Assembly (NCBI RefSeq): GCF_026723825.1
Contig: NZ_CP113519.1
Location: 310,001-374,000, forward strand
Reading direction: 5' to 3'
DNA length: 64,000 bases
Origin: Pseudomonas sp. GOM7
Lineage (GTDB): Bacteria; Pseudomonadota; Gammaproteobacteria; Pseudomonadales; Pseudomonadaceae
The notes beneath the pieces were generated by a model. That model had not been told where the DNA came from, made no database searches, and saw only the letters and a list, made by a program, of their open reading frames with translations. Shown here piece by piece: positions 8,796 through 16,804 of the stretch. The number at the start of each line of letters is the position of its first letter. The stretch's first letter is position 1. The position numbers and the translations under genes are program-made.

Positions 8796-9830
8796 TCAGC
8801 GTCGGGCGCCGGCGCTTTGCAGGAACTTCTCGCTGTACAGGCGGGTGTCGCCCAGCCCCGCCTCGTCGAGCCAACTGCGCACCGCTTCGACCATCGGCGG
8901 CGGGCCGCACAGGTACATGTCGAAGGGCTGGGCGGCCAGCGCGCTGCGGTCGAAGTGCTCGGGGATGTAGCCACGCAGGCCTTCCCAAGCCGGTGAGGGC
9001 TGGCTGACCACGGGCAGATAGTCGAAGTCGGCGATGCGCCCGCGGTAGCTCTCCAGACGCTCGCGTTCGCATAGGTCGGCGTCCTGGTTCACGCCGTAGA
9101 ACAGCCGCACGGGTTGGCCGCAGCCGCCGTGCTCGGCCATCTCGTCGAGCATGCCGAGGAACGCCGACAGCCCCGTGCCGCCGGCCACCAGCAGCAGCGG
9201 CCGTTCGATCTGGCGCAGGTAGAAGCTGCCCAGGGGCAGTTCCAGCTCCAGGTGCTGGCCGACCTGGCAACGCTCGCGCAGGAAGTTGCTCATCACCCCG
9301 TCGGGCAGCAGGCGAATGAGGAACTGCAGGTGGTTCTGCGCGTTGGGCCGGTTGGCGAAGGAGTAGGCGCGCCATTGATCGGTGCCCGGCACTTTCAGGC
9401 GCGCGTACTGGCCCGGTAGAAAGCGTAGGGTGCCGCCCTGGGTGAGGGCGTCGAGGTGGAGGATGGCGGTGCTCGGCGACACCTGTTCGAGCGCCGTGAC
9501 CACGGCCTCGACCCGCTCCAGCGAGTTGGCGTGACAGAGGCTGGAGTCGAGGTCGAAGTAGAAGGCGGCATCGGACTGCACGCGAGTCTGGCAGGCGAGC
9601 ATCTTGCGCTGCGCCAGGTCACGTTCGCTGAGGGCTTCCTCGTCGACGTAGTCCTGCTGGTAGCGGCCCGCTTCGCAGCGGCCCTGGCAGGTGCCGCAGA
9701 CGCCTTCGCGGCAGTCCAGCGGCAGGCTGATGCCCTGGCGCAAGGCGGCGTCGAGCAGCAGTTCACCGGGTTTGACCCCGATGAACAGCGTCTTGCCGTC
9801 GGCGAAGCTGAGCGCGACGTTATGGCTCAT
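8796..9830 (-). CDS. antC: Anthranilate 1,2-dioxygenase reductase component
   Basis: This 344-residue reductase has three parts: a plant-type 2Fe-2S ferredoxin (ligands Cys40, Cys45, Cys48, Cys80), a FAD-binding domain with RAYSFAN, and an NADH-binding domain with GGTGLSAFLGML and the terminal YLCGPPPM motif. It passes electrons from NADH to the Rieske oxygenase AntAB. Domain order and length match BenC/AntC. The start ATG 9830 has an AGGAG site and follows antB by 10 nt, within the antABC operon. Benzoate versus anthranilate cannot be decided from this component alone; AntA decides it. Confidence 0.88.
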   Translation of the reverse strand: MSHNVALSFADGKTLFIGVKPGELLLDAALRQGISLPLDCREGVCGTCQGRCEAGRYQQDYVDEEALSERDLAQRKMLACQTRVQSDAAFYFDLDSSLCHANSLERVEAVVTALEQVSPSTAILHLDALTQGGTLRFLPGQYARLKVPGTDQWRAYSFANRPNAQNHLQFLIRLLPDGVMSNFLRERCQVGQHLELELPLGSFYLRQIERPLLLVAGGTGLSAFLGMLDEMAEHGGCGQPVRLFYGVNQDADLCERERLESYRGRIADFDYLPVVSQPSPAWEGLRGYIPEHFDRSALAAQPFDMYLCGPPPMVEAVRSWLDEAGLGDTRLYSEKFLQSAGARR

Positions 9831-9840
9831 GGCGTGCCTC

Positions 9841-10335
9841 CTAGAGGTGGTAGAAGTCGAGCACGGAGTTGATGGTGTCGTTGAGCAGCAAGACGTGCTT
9901 GCGGCTGATGCGGAAGTCGCCTTCGCCCAGCTCGCGCAGGTGGTAGGTGGCCTGGCCGTAGAACTGCTCGGAAACGCCGTGGCGGGTGTACAGGGTGTTC
10001 CAGCCGACCTTCGCCTCGAGCTGGCCGTCGTCGAGCCGGCGCAGGCGCAGGTTGCTGATCTGGTGCAGGGTGCGCGGCAGCGGCGTGGAGGCCGCCGACT
10101 TGCCGGTGCGCAGGCGGAACACGCGATCCTCCAGGCCCGAGCGGTCGGCGTAGTAGATGTACGACAGGCCCTGCTGCGGGTCCTGTACGTACTCGTGCTC
10201 GCTGATCCACTGCGGCAGGTGGTACTCGCTGTTCTCATCGAACAGGGCGATGTAGGCGTCCCAGTCCTGGGCATCGCAGAGGGCGGCTTTGCGGTAGAGG
10301 AACTGCTCCACCGCGTAGTGCAGGTTCGGGTTCAT
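9841..10335 (-). CDS. antB: Anthranilate 1,2-dioxygenase small subunit
   Basis: A 164-residue beta subunit of a ring-hydroxylating dioxygenase, with the NTF2-like fold expected for the family. Motifs include the N-terminal AVEQFLYRKAALCDAQDWDAYIALF and the Arg-rich TLHQISNLRLRR strand. It assembles with AntA to form the terminal oxygenase. Its ATG overlaps the antA stop by 4 nt (ATGA), so translation is coupled. The length matches AntB and BenB. Confidence 0.88.
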   Translation of the reverse strand: MNPNLHYAVEQFLYRKAALCDAQDWDAYIALFDENSEYHLPQWISEHEYVQDPQQGLSYIYYADRSGLEDRVFRLRTGKSAASTPLPRTLHQISNLRLRRLDDGQLEAKVGWNTLYTRHGVSEQFYGQATYHLRELGEGDFRISRKHVLLLNDTINSVLDFYHL

Positions 10336-11720
10336 GCGGACACCTCGGCAGGTTGCAGGGCTTTGTGCGCCAGGCCGTCGAGCAGGCGTTGCTGCCAGGC
10401 GCGGTGCTGGTTGACGTAGAGGCCTTCGTGGGTGAATTCGGTGCCGGTGAGCACCGGCTGGATGCCCAGGGCCTCGCTGTTTGGCGTCGGCCCTTCGGCC
10501 CACAGATGGTGGCCACGGGAGATGTCGCTCCAGCGCTCCAGGCGCGCCTGGAATCCGCGCTGGGCCTCGCGGAACTCCACCAGGTCGTCCGGCGTGCCCA
10601 TGCCCGAGACGTTGAAGAAATCCTCGAACTGACGGATGCGGCTGGTGCGGTCGGCGGCGGATTCGCCCTTGACGCCGATGCACTGGCTGATGATCTCGGT
10701 CTTGTTCCAGGCCACCGGGCGCACGATGCGCAGTTGCGAGCTGATCTGATCCATGAAGAACAGGCTGGGGTAGATGTTCAGGTTGCGCAGGCGGTGCATC
10801 ATCCACTCGGCGCGGGCCTGGCCGTATTCGGCCACCAGGCGCGGCATCACGCTGGCGTAGCCGGGGCGCACGGTGGGGTTGGGCATGTCGCTGAACAGGA
10901 CGCTGTGGCCGTGCTTGAAGGAGAACCAGCCGTCGTCGGTCTCGGCATCGCCGGCGCCCAGCTTGCTGTAGTCCAGGGTGCTGCTGGCGCCGCCTTTCTC
11001 GGCGTTGACCTGCTGGCGGTGCTGCACGGTGGACACGTAGTTGTAGTGCACGGTGCTGACGTGATAACCGTCCAGGCCGTTCTCGTTCTGCAGCTTCCAG
11101 TTGCCGTCGTAGGTGTAGGTGGACTTGCCCGGCAGCACTTCCAACTCGCCGCTGGGCGACTGCGCCACCATCATGTCGAAGAACACCTTGGCATCGCCCA
11201 GGTAGTCTTCCAGCGAGTCGCTGCCCTGGGTGTCCAGGCTGACGAAGACGAAGCCCTTGTAGCTCTGGATGCGCGCCTTCTTCAGGCCTCGGGTGGCCTT
11301 GTCGAAGCCTTCCGGGTACTCGCCCGGCGCCTTGACCTTCACCAGGCGCCCGTCGCTCTTGTAGCACCAGGCATGGAAGGGGCAGGTGAAGGTGGACTGG
11401 TTGCCCTTGCCGACGCGGGTGAGGGTGGCGCCGCGGTGCTGGCAGGCGTTGATCAGCGCGTGCAGCTCGCCATTGCCGTCACGAGTGATGATCAGCGGCT
11501 GGCGCCCGGCACGCATGGTGATGAAGTCGTTCGGCTGGGCGATCTCGCTTTCGTGGCAGGCATAGATCCACACCTTCTCGAAGATCAGCTCCATCTCCAG
11601 GTCGAACAGCTCGGGTTCGGTGAACAGGTCGCGGGCGACCCGGTAAACGCCCTCGGCAGGGCGGAAGTCGAGGCAGCCACGAATGTAGTCCTGCCATTGG
11701 GAAACGCTGCGCATGCTCAT
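10332..11720 (-). CDS. antA: Anthranilate 1,2-dioxygenase large subunit
   Basis: This 462-residue alpha subunit has a Rieske cluster with Cys93, His95, Cys113 and His116 (CQHRG then CPFHAW) and a mononuclear iron site with Asp217, His220 and His225 (NGLDGYHVSTVH). The enzyme converts anthranilate to catechol with loss of CO2 and ammonia. The wording around the Rieske site, CPFHAWCYKSDGRLVKVKAP, matches AntA as I remember it and differs from BenA, which reads CPFHGW. It heads the antABC operon and is transcribed away from an araC-type gene. ATG 11720 and ATG 11714 are both possible starts; I kept the upstream one, about 9 nt after an AGAGGA site. Confidence 0.9.
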   Translation of the reverse strand: MSMRSVSQWQDYIRGCLDFRPAEGVYRVARDLFTEPELFDLEMELIFEKVWIYACHESEIAQPNDFITMRAGRQPLIITRDGNGELHALINACQHRGATLTRVGKGNQSTFTCPFHAWCYKSDGRLVKVKAPGEYPEGFDKATRGLKKARIQSYKGFVFVSLDTQGSDSLEDYLGDAKVFFDMMVAQSPSGELEVLPGKSTYTYDGNWKLQNENGLDGYHVSTVHYNYVSTVQHRQQVNAEKGGASSTLDYSKLGAGDAETDDGWFSFKHGHSVLFSDMPNPTVRPGYASVMPRLVAEYGQARAEWMMHRLRNLNIYPSLFFMDQISSQLRIVRPVAWNKTEIISQCIGVKGESAADRTSRIRQFEDFFNVSGMGTPDDLVEFREAQRGFQARLERWSDISRGHHLWAEGPTPNSEALGIQPVLTGTEFTHEGLYVNQHRAWQQRLLDGLAHKALQPAEVSA

Positions 11721-11780
11721 CAGGGGTGTCCTCTGTAGGGGAGACTCGCCCCGATTGAAGCCCCGCGCCGGTTCGCGAAC

Positions 11781-11807
11781 TATCCGCTGAATCGTGAAGT
11801 GCTATCC
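11781..11807 (-). promoter_or_regulatory. Candidate AntR/XylS-type operator of antABC
   Basis: Reading toward antA, two GGATA half-sites occur at 11807-11803 and 11785-11781, 22 bp apart, and the proximal one ends 60 bp before the antA ATG. The TGCA parts are poorly kept (CAGA and ACGA), so this is a weaker copy than those upstream of the indole operon and the araC gene. Confidence 0.4.
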
Positions 11808-11833
11808 GTTTTTTCTGGAACGCGGTCGATAGT

Positions 11834-11868
11834 TGCCTGCAGCGGGGAAGAACTGCAGGAAATGGATA
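11834..11868 (+). promoter_or_regulatory. Direct-repeat AraC/XylS-type operator before araC gene
   Basis: A perfect TGCA-N6-GGATA at 11854-11868 is preceded exactly 20 bp upstream by a degenerate copy, TGCC-N6-GGGGA, at 11834-11848. The proximal copy ends 58 bp before the ATG at 11927. Spacing and geometry match those at 2087-2121. Confidence 0.55.
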
Positions 11869-11926
11869 GTTCTAGCCGGCGCGTGCGTGGAGACTGCTAC
11901 TCGACCCCTGTTCGAGGAGCTTCGTC

Positions 11927-12910
11927 ATGACCCTCATGGCCGCCGCCCTGCATGCCGCTCACTGCAACCCCGACGCCGCCCAGGCCTGGATGGCCTCGAT
12001 CTGCGGGCCGCACGAACTGGAGGTGCGGCGCCCGGCGCGGCTGAGCTTCGAGCACGATGGCCTGCGCCTGCCGGGCCTGGGCACGGTGCTCGGGCGCGTG
12101 GCCTATGGCACCGACGTGACCATCGGCGTGGGCACGCTCAGCCGTCTGGATGGCTACAGCATCAGCCTGCCGATCAGTGGCCGGCAGATGCTGCATGGGC
12201 CACAGGGCAGCCTGCGTTCCGACCGGCGCCAAGGGCTGGTCGTATCGCCGAGCGTGCCCCAGGCCCTGGAGCTGGCCGGCAATTGCCGCAAATGGCAGGT
12301 TGTGTTCCGCCGCGAGGCCGTGCAGCAGGTGGCCGAGCAGTGGTTGCAGCGCCCCGTGTCGGGCGCGGTGGAGTTCGCCCCGCGCATGGATCTGAACGAC
12401 CCGCAGGTGGCCGCCTGGTGGCAGATGGTGGCGCAGCTCTGCCGCGATTTCGCCGCCGGGCGCCTGCTGTTCGCCCAGGGTGCGCTGGCGCATGAGTTGG
12501 AGACGTTGCTGATCCGTGGCCTGCTGCTGGCGCAGCCGAACGATCTGTCGCCGCTGCTCGCGGCGCAGGGCTCGGACGAACGCCCGGCCTATCTGCAGCG
12601 TGCCTGTCGCTACATCGCCGAACATGCCCGTGATGAGATTGGCCTGGGCGATCTGGAGGCCGCCGCCGGGGTATCGCGGCAGCGCCTCTACGACGCCTTT
12701 CACCGCCACCTGGGCAACACGCCCATGGGCTACCTGCGCCAGCAGCGCCTGCTGGCCGTGCGCGCCGCACTGCTGGCGCCACGGCCAGCGGCCAGTGTTT
12801 CGGCGGCGGCGCTGGAGTGGGGGTTTTCACACCTCGGCCGCTTCGCCGCCGATTACCGCAAGGCCTTCGGTGAAAGTCCCTCGAAGACGTTGGAGAACGC
12901 TCGTCGTTAG
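11927..12910 (+). CDS. AraC-family transcriptional regulator, indole-operon candidate
   Basis: A 327-residue regulator with an N-terminal cupin-like effector-binding domain (AraC-binding-like family, about 30-190) and a C-terminal double helix-turn-helix (about 225-322), including AAGVSRQRLYDAFHRHLGNTPMGYLRQQRL and WGFSHLGRFAADYRKAFGESP. It is divergent from antABC with 206 bp between them. The direct repeat 58 bp upstream suggests autoregulation or control by the second AraC protein. Because antR-like 13059-14084 fits anthranilate better, I infer that this one may sense indole or a pathway intermediate, as IifR/IndR do. Confidence 0.75.
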   Translation: MTLMAAALHAAHCNPDAAQAWMASICGPHELEVRRPARLSFEHDGLRLPGLGTVLGRVAYGTDVTIGVGTLSRLDGYSISLPISGRQMLHGPQGSLRSDRRQGLVVSPSVPQALELAGNCRKWQVVFRREAVQQVAEQWLQRPVSGAVEFAPRMDLNDPQVAAWWQMVAQLCRDFAAGRLLFAQGALAHELETLLIRGLLLAQPNDLSPLLAAQGSDERPAYLQRACRYIAEHARDEIGLGDLEAAAGVSRQRLYDAFHRHLGNTPMGYLRQQRLLAVRAALLAPRPAASVSAAALEWGFSHLGRFAADYRKAFGESPSKTLENARR

Positions 12911-12974
12911 GTGCGGATTTATCCGCGATAGGGATGGGCACCGATGCTCGGATGAGTGCACCGCGCAACATCCC

Positions 12975-13037
12975 TGTAGGAGCCCGCTTGCGGGCGATCC
13001 TTCCAGGCCACTGATCGCCGGCAAGCCGGCTCCTACA
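12975..13037. repeat. REP-type palindrome between convergent regulators
   Basis: Arms starting TGTAGGAGC and ending GCTCCTACA enclose inner arms GGGCGAT/ATCGCC. It sits between two convergent araC-type genes and can act as a shared terminator. It is a second, better paired copy of the family at 8708-8763. Confidence 0.8.
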
Positions 13038-13058
13038 ACTGCCCCTACCTGCGCTTTA

Positions 13059-14084
13059 TCAGCCGTTGCGGTAACGCAGGGTGGCCGACGGCAGCTCGCC
13101 GTAGCGCCGCTTGTACTCCTGGGCGAAGCGGCCGAGGTGGGCGAAGCCCCATTTGAAGGCGACTTCGGTGACCGAACTCTGCTGCTCCTGGGTCAGCTCC
13201 TGGTGTACCCGCTCCAGGCGCAGGTCGCGCAGGTAGGCCATCGGGCTGGTATTGCGGAAGTTGCGAAAGCCGGCATACAGGGTGCGTACGCTGACGCCGG
13301 CCTGCTCGGCCAGGCACTCGATGCTCAGCGGCTCGTGCAGGTGGCTGCGGATGTATTCCTCGGTGCGCTTGACGAAGTAGGGCGAGACGCTCTTCACGTT
13401 GCATTCGTGCAACTGCTGCTGCACATCGTGCTGCACGCCGTAGAGCAGGGCGTTGAGCAATGCCGACTCGAACTGGCGCAGTACCAGCGGCTGGTGAATG
13501 GGGTGTTGCTCGTCGGCCATGGCCTCCAGCAGCACCCCGAGCAATTGCAGGAAATAGGCACCGCCGGTGCTGTTCAGATCCAGGCGCGGATCGAAGGCCG
13601 GCAGGTGCTCGGGGCTTTGTGCCAGGTGCTGGCGGCAGTGGTGGGCCATGTCGTCGCTGTCGATGCGGATGGCCAGTTGCGCCGCGCCGCCTTGCCAGCG
13701 CATCTGCGCTGGTAGCTGCGGCGACAGCACCGAGGCGACCTGTGGCGTCGAATCGAAGCGATGGTTACCGCAGCGCACCTCGGCGTTACCGGCCATGGGA
13801 ATCTGAATCAGATAGAAACGTTCCAGGCGGCCCGGATCGATCATCACATCGGTGGAATATTCCAGGCGATTGAGCGACAGCCGGCCCCGACTGACATGGT
13901 GCATGCAGGCGCTGACGCCCTCTCCTGAGTGCGTCGGCTGCAGGTCGTGGGGTTTGAACACGCGGCTGACGTTCTCGCGCACCTTGTCGGTATCGCTCAA
14001 GAGAAACAACTGGTTTTCCGGCGAAAAGATGCGGGTAGATTGGAAACGCTCGCCGCCTCCGGGCACGCTCTGACTCAGGTTCAT
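13059..14084 (-). CDS. antR: AraC/XylS-family activator AntR
   Basis: A 341-residue regulator. The N-terminal AraC-binding-like domain (about 20-220) contains FYLIQIPMAGNAEV and VLSPQLPAQMRW; the C-terminal HTH (about 235-340) includes SIECLAEQAGVSVRTLYAGF and WGFAHLGRFAQEYKRRYGELP. Length and wording resemble AntR, the anthranilate-responsive activator of antABC, and the gene lies beside that operon. Start ATG 14084 is preceded by GCAGGAG at 7 nt; a GTG at 14099 in the same frame overlaps this site and is unlikely. Confidence 0.75.
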   Translation of the reverse strand: MNLSQSVPGGGERFQSTRIFSPENQLFLLSDTDKVRENVSRVFKPHDLQPTHSGEGVSACMHHVSRGRLSLNRLEYSTDVMIDPGRLERFYLIQIPMAGNAEVRCGNHRFDSTPQVASVLSPQLPAQMRWQGGAAQLAIRIDSDDMAHHCRQHLAQSPEHLPAFDPRLDLNSTGGAYFLQLLGVLLEAMADEQHPIHQPLVLRQFESALLNALLYGVQHDVQQQLHECNVKSVSPYFVKRTEEYIRSHLHEPLSIECLAEQAGVSVRTLYAGFRNFRNTSPMAYLRDLRLERVHQELTQEQQSSVTEVAFKWGFAHLGRFAQEYKRRYGELPSATLRYRNG

Positions 14085-14139
14085 CACGGTCTCCTGCACT
14101 CATACAAGGCATCTGTGCACCAACGGTCTTCCAGAACGC

Positions 14140-14174
14140 TGCAGTATTCGGATAGTGGCTGCAGGCAGTGGATA
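14140..14174 (+). promoter_or_regulatory. Perfect TGCA-N6-GGATA direct repeat near antR
   Basis: Two perfect copies at 14140-14154 and 14160-14174 are 20 bp apart. They lie 56 nt upstream of the antR ATG but point away from it, toward lsfA about 200 bp downstream. They could mediate repression of antR or drive rightward transcription. Confidence 0.55.
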
Positions 14175-14286
14175 GCCGTGGCGTTTTTTCTGGGCCGCTA
14201 CCAAGCGGTGCGGCCTTTGCCTGGGGATCGAGCAAGCGTCGGGCCAAGTCGGAGGGCTTGGGCGAATAACGCCCTTTATATTTTTG

Positions 14287-14310
14287 GAATAAATAAATCG
14301 TTATTTATTC
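14287..14310. promoter_or_regulatory. Perfect AT-rich palindrome upstream of lsfA
   Basis: GAATAAATAA, then a 4-base loop ATCG, then TTATTTATTC form a perfect 10-bp-arm inverted repeat inside a 70-base AT-rich island in otherwise GC-rich DNA, 66 bp before the lsfA start. It is placed like an operator or CysB-type activator site for the sulfur-starvation operon. Confidence 0.5.
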
Positions 14311-14375
14311 TTTTTAATATTTTTCTAGTCTGAGCATAGTGAGTTCCACGTCAACCGCTGCCGAGGAACACCACC

Positions 14376-15014
14376 ATGACCATCCGCTTGGGCGATATCG
14401 CCCCCGATTTCGAGCAGGATTCCAGCGAAGGCCGCATTCGCTTCCATGAATGGCTGGGCGAAAGTTGGGGCATCCTCTTCTCCCACCCGGCCGACTTCAC
14501 CCCGGTGTGCACCACCGAGCTGGGCTTCACCGCCAAGCTCAAGGACGAATTCGCCAAGCGCGGCGTCAAGGCCATCGCGCTGTCCGTCGACCCGGTGGAC
14601 TCGCACCTGAAGTGGATCGACGACATCAACCAGACGCAGAACACCGTGGTCAACTTCCCGATCATCGCCGACGCCGACCGCAAGGTGTCCGACCTCTATG
14701 ACCTGATCCACCCGAACGCCAACGACACCCTGACCGTGCGTTCGCTGTTCATCATCGACCCGCAGAAGAAGGTGCGCCTGACCATCACTTATCCGGCCAG
14801 TACCGGGCGCAACTTCCACGAGATTCTGCGCGTGGTCGACTCGCTGCAACTGACCGACAACTACAAGGTGGCCACGCCGGCCAACTGGCAGGACGGTGAA
14901 GACGTGGTGATCGTGCCGTCGCTCAAGGACGAGGCCGAGCTCAAGCAGCGCTTCCCCAAAGGCTATCGCGCGGTGAAGCCCTATCTGCGCCTGACCCCGC
15001 AGCCCAACAAGTAA
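14376..15014 (+). CDS. lsfA: 1-Cys peroxiredoxin LsfA
   Basis: This 212-residue Prx6-type peroxiredoxin has the motif PADFTPVC with peroxidatic Cys45, and the long C-terminal domain (about 165-212) of the 1-Cys class. It reduces hydrogen peroxide and organic peroxides. In P. putida and P. aeruginosa lsfA lies just upstream of the ssu operon and is induced by sulfate starvation, matching the gene order here (ssuE starts 9 nt later). An AT-rich promoter region with a perfect palindrome precedes it. Confidence 0.93.
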   Translation: MTIRLGDIAPDFEQDSSEGRIRFHEWLGESWGILFSHPADFTPVCTTELGFTAKLKDEFAKRGVKAIALSVDPVDSHLKWIDDINQTQNTVVNFPIIADADRKVSDLYDLIHPNANDTLTVRSLFIIDPQKKVRLTITYPASTGRNFHEILRVVDSLQLTDNYKVATPANWQDGEDVVIVPSLKDEAELKQRFPKGYRAVKPYLRLTPQPNK

Positions 15015-15023
15015 GGATCGAGC

Positions 15024-15617
15024 ATGCACGTCGTATTGCTCTCCGGCAGTCCTGCGGCGCGTTCGCGCACCGAGGTGCTGCTGGATCATGTGCGTCATCG
15101 TCTCGAGGTGCAGCAGGTGGAAGTGAGCCTGCTCAAGGTGCGTGATTTTCCCGCCGAGGATCTGCTGCATGCTCGCTTCGATAGCCCGGCCGTGCAGCAT
15201 TTGCAGGCCGTGGTGGCCAGTGCTGACGGCCTGGTGATCGGCACGCCAGTGTACAAGGCGTCGTTCACTGGTGCGCTTAAGGTGCTGCTGGATCTGCTGC
15301 CCGAGCGCGTCCTGGCGCACAAGGTGGTACTGCCCCTGGCCAGTGGCGGCAGCCCGGCGCACCTGCTGGCGGTGGACTATGCGCTCAAGCCGGTGCTGGC
15401 GGCGCTGAAGGCGCAGGAAATGCTCTCCGGCGTGTTCGCCGTGGACAAGCAGATCGCCTACCCGGAAGGGGACAGGCCCGCGCAGATCGATGATGAATTA
15501 CGCGAACGTCTCGACGAAGCACTGGAACAACTGGGCGCAGCCCTGGCACGACGGCCAAAGCCAATCGATCCGAAGCTATTGAATGACCGGCTGGTGAACG
15601 CCCGCTGGAGCATCTGA
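15024..15617 (+). CDS. ssuE: NAD(P)H-dependent FMN reductase SsuE
   Basis: A 197-residue flavodoxin-like reductase with the N-terminal [12 protein letters not shown] phosphate-binding loop and [14 protein letters not shown] flavin-contacting block. It supplies reduced FMN to the alkanesulfonate monooxygenase SsuD encoded two genes downstream. A GGATCG sequence precedes ATG 15024. Length is normal for SsuE. Confidence 0.92.
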   Translation: MHVVLLSGSPAARSRTEVLLDHVRHRLEVQQVEVSLLKVRDFPAEDLLHARFDSPAVQHLQAVVASADGLVIGTPVYKASFTGALKVLLDLLPERVLAHKVVLPLASGGSPAHLLAVDYALKPVLAALKAQEMLSGVFAVDKQIAYPEGDRPAQIDDELRERLDEALEQLGAALARRPKPIDPKLLNDRLVNARWSI

Positions 15618-15629
15618 AAGAGCAGCGAT

Positions 15630-15712
15630 GAGCTGCAAGCTACAAGCTGCAAGTAGAAGCCAGAGCAACAGCGGGTGCACCCGCTTGCGACTTGAGGCTT
15701 GAAGCTTGCGGC
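15630..15712. repeat. AAGCTTGAAG-type hairpin repeat, copy 1
   Basis: The ssuE-ssuA gap holds arms rich in AGCTGCAAGCTACAAG on the left and GAGGCTTGAAGCTTGC on the right, around a short centre. Related copies are at 19859-19935, 31821-31905 and 46953-46988. Confidence 0.7.
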
Positions 15713-15780
15713 TGCTTCCCCGCCTTACTCGCCCGCCAACGGGCAAGCAGGCCCACACTCAACTCGCAAAGGAGGTCGCC

Positions 15781-16746
15781 ATGGGCGCCAATACTTTGCG
15801 TCGGAGTCTGGTCGCCCTGTTTGCCGCGACCCTTGCCTTCGGCGCCATCACTCAAGCTCAAGCCGAGACACTGCGTATCGGTTACCAGAAATACGGCCCG
15901 TTGGTGCTGCTCAAGTCCAGCGGTGCCCTGGAAAAACGCCTCGCCGCCCAGGGCGTGAACGTGCAATGGACGGAGTTTCCCGCCGGCCCGCAGTTGCTCG
16001 AAGGGCTCAATGTCGGTTCCATCGACTTCGGCACCACAGGTGAGACGCCGCCGGTATTTGCCCAGGCGGCGGGTGCCGACTTGCTATACGTGGCCTTCGA
16101 GCCGCCTGCGCCACTGAGCGAAGCGATTCTGCTGCCCAAGGATTCGCCGATCACTTCCGTCGCCGAACTCAAGGGCAAGAAGGTCGCCCTGAACAAGGGC
16201 TCCAACGTGCACTACCTGCTGGTGCGCGCGCTGGAGGAGGCCGGTCTGAGCATTACCGATATCACACCCGTGTACCTGCCGCCCGCCGATGCCCGCGCTG
16301 CTTTCGAGCGCGGCAGCGTCGATGCCTGGGTGATCTGGGATCCGTTCCAGGCCGCCGCCGAGCAGCAACTGCAGGCGCGCAGCCTGCGCGATGGCAGCGG
16401 TCTGGTGAGCAATCACCAGTTCTATCTGGCCGCACGCCCCTTCGCCGAGAAGCATCCTGAGGTGGTAGCCGCGCTGGTTGAGGAAATTCGCCAGATCGGT
16501 GAATGGACGCGTGCTCACCTCGACGAAGCCACCGCGCAGGTCGCACCGCTACTGGGGTTGTCCCCCGAGATCACCCGTGCTGCCGTCGAGCGGCAGAACT
16601 ACGGGGCGCAGTTGCTCACCCCCGAGGTGGCGAGTGCGCAGCAGAAAATCGCCGACACCTTCAGCGATCTCAGGCTGATCCCCAGACGCCTGAGCATTGC
16701 CGAGGTGGTCTGGCAACCACCGGCCAAGATTGCCCAGGCCCAGTAA
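15781..16746 (+). CDS. ssuA: Sulfonate-binding periplasmic protein SsuA
   Basis: A 321-residue substrate-binding protein with a signal peptide (cleavage after ITQAQA, about residue 28) and the NMT1/TauA-like fold: ETLRIGYQKYG at the mature N-terminus, GSIDFGTTGETPP and the hinge VDAWVIWDPF. It binds aliphatic sulfonates and passes them to SsuCB. The start ATG 15781 follows a very strong AAAGGAGG site; the frame is open further upstream, but that would place residues before the signal peptide. Confidence 0.92.
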   Translation: MGANTLRRSLVALFAATLAFGAITQAQAETLRIGYQKYGPLVLLKSSGALEKRLAAQGVNVQWTEFPAGPQLLEGLNVGSIDFGTTGETPPVFAQAAGADLLYVAFEPPAPLSEAILLPKDSPITSVAELKGKKVALNKGSNVHYLLVRALEEAGLSITDITPVYLPPADARAAFERGSVDAWVIWDPFQAAAEQQLQARSLRDGSGLVSNHQFYLAARPFAEKHPEVVAALVEEIRQIGEWTRAHLDEATAQVAPLLGLSPEITRAAVERQNYGAQLLTPEVASAQQKIADTFSDLRLIPRRLSIAEVVWQPPAKIAQAQ

Positions 16747-16752
16747 TCCGTA

Positions 16753-16770
16753 ACCCGGATTGCATCCGGG
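16753..16770. repeat. CCCGGATTGCATCCGGG palindrome, copy 1
   Basis: A short REP-like palindrome in the 58-nt gap between ssuA and ssuD. The same unit flanks the larger element between ssuD and ssuC. Confidence 0.75.
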
Positions 16771-16804
16771 CTAGGTCAACGCTTTCGCAAAAGGAAACCT
16801 CTCC

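Noticed and set aside
10332..11720. Benzoate dioxygenase BenA
   Set aside because: The CPFHAWCYKSDGR wording and AntR-like neighbour fit anthranilate dioxygenase better; no benzoate diol dehydrogenase (benD) follows.
10353..11738. 461-codon + strand frame
   Set aside because: Antisense to antA, whose Rieske and iron motifs are unambiguous.
14180..14370. Possible small gene between antR and lsfA
   Set aside because: The region is AT-rich promoter DNA with stops in all frames; no ribosome site.
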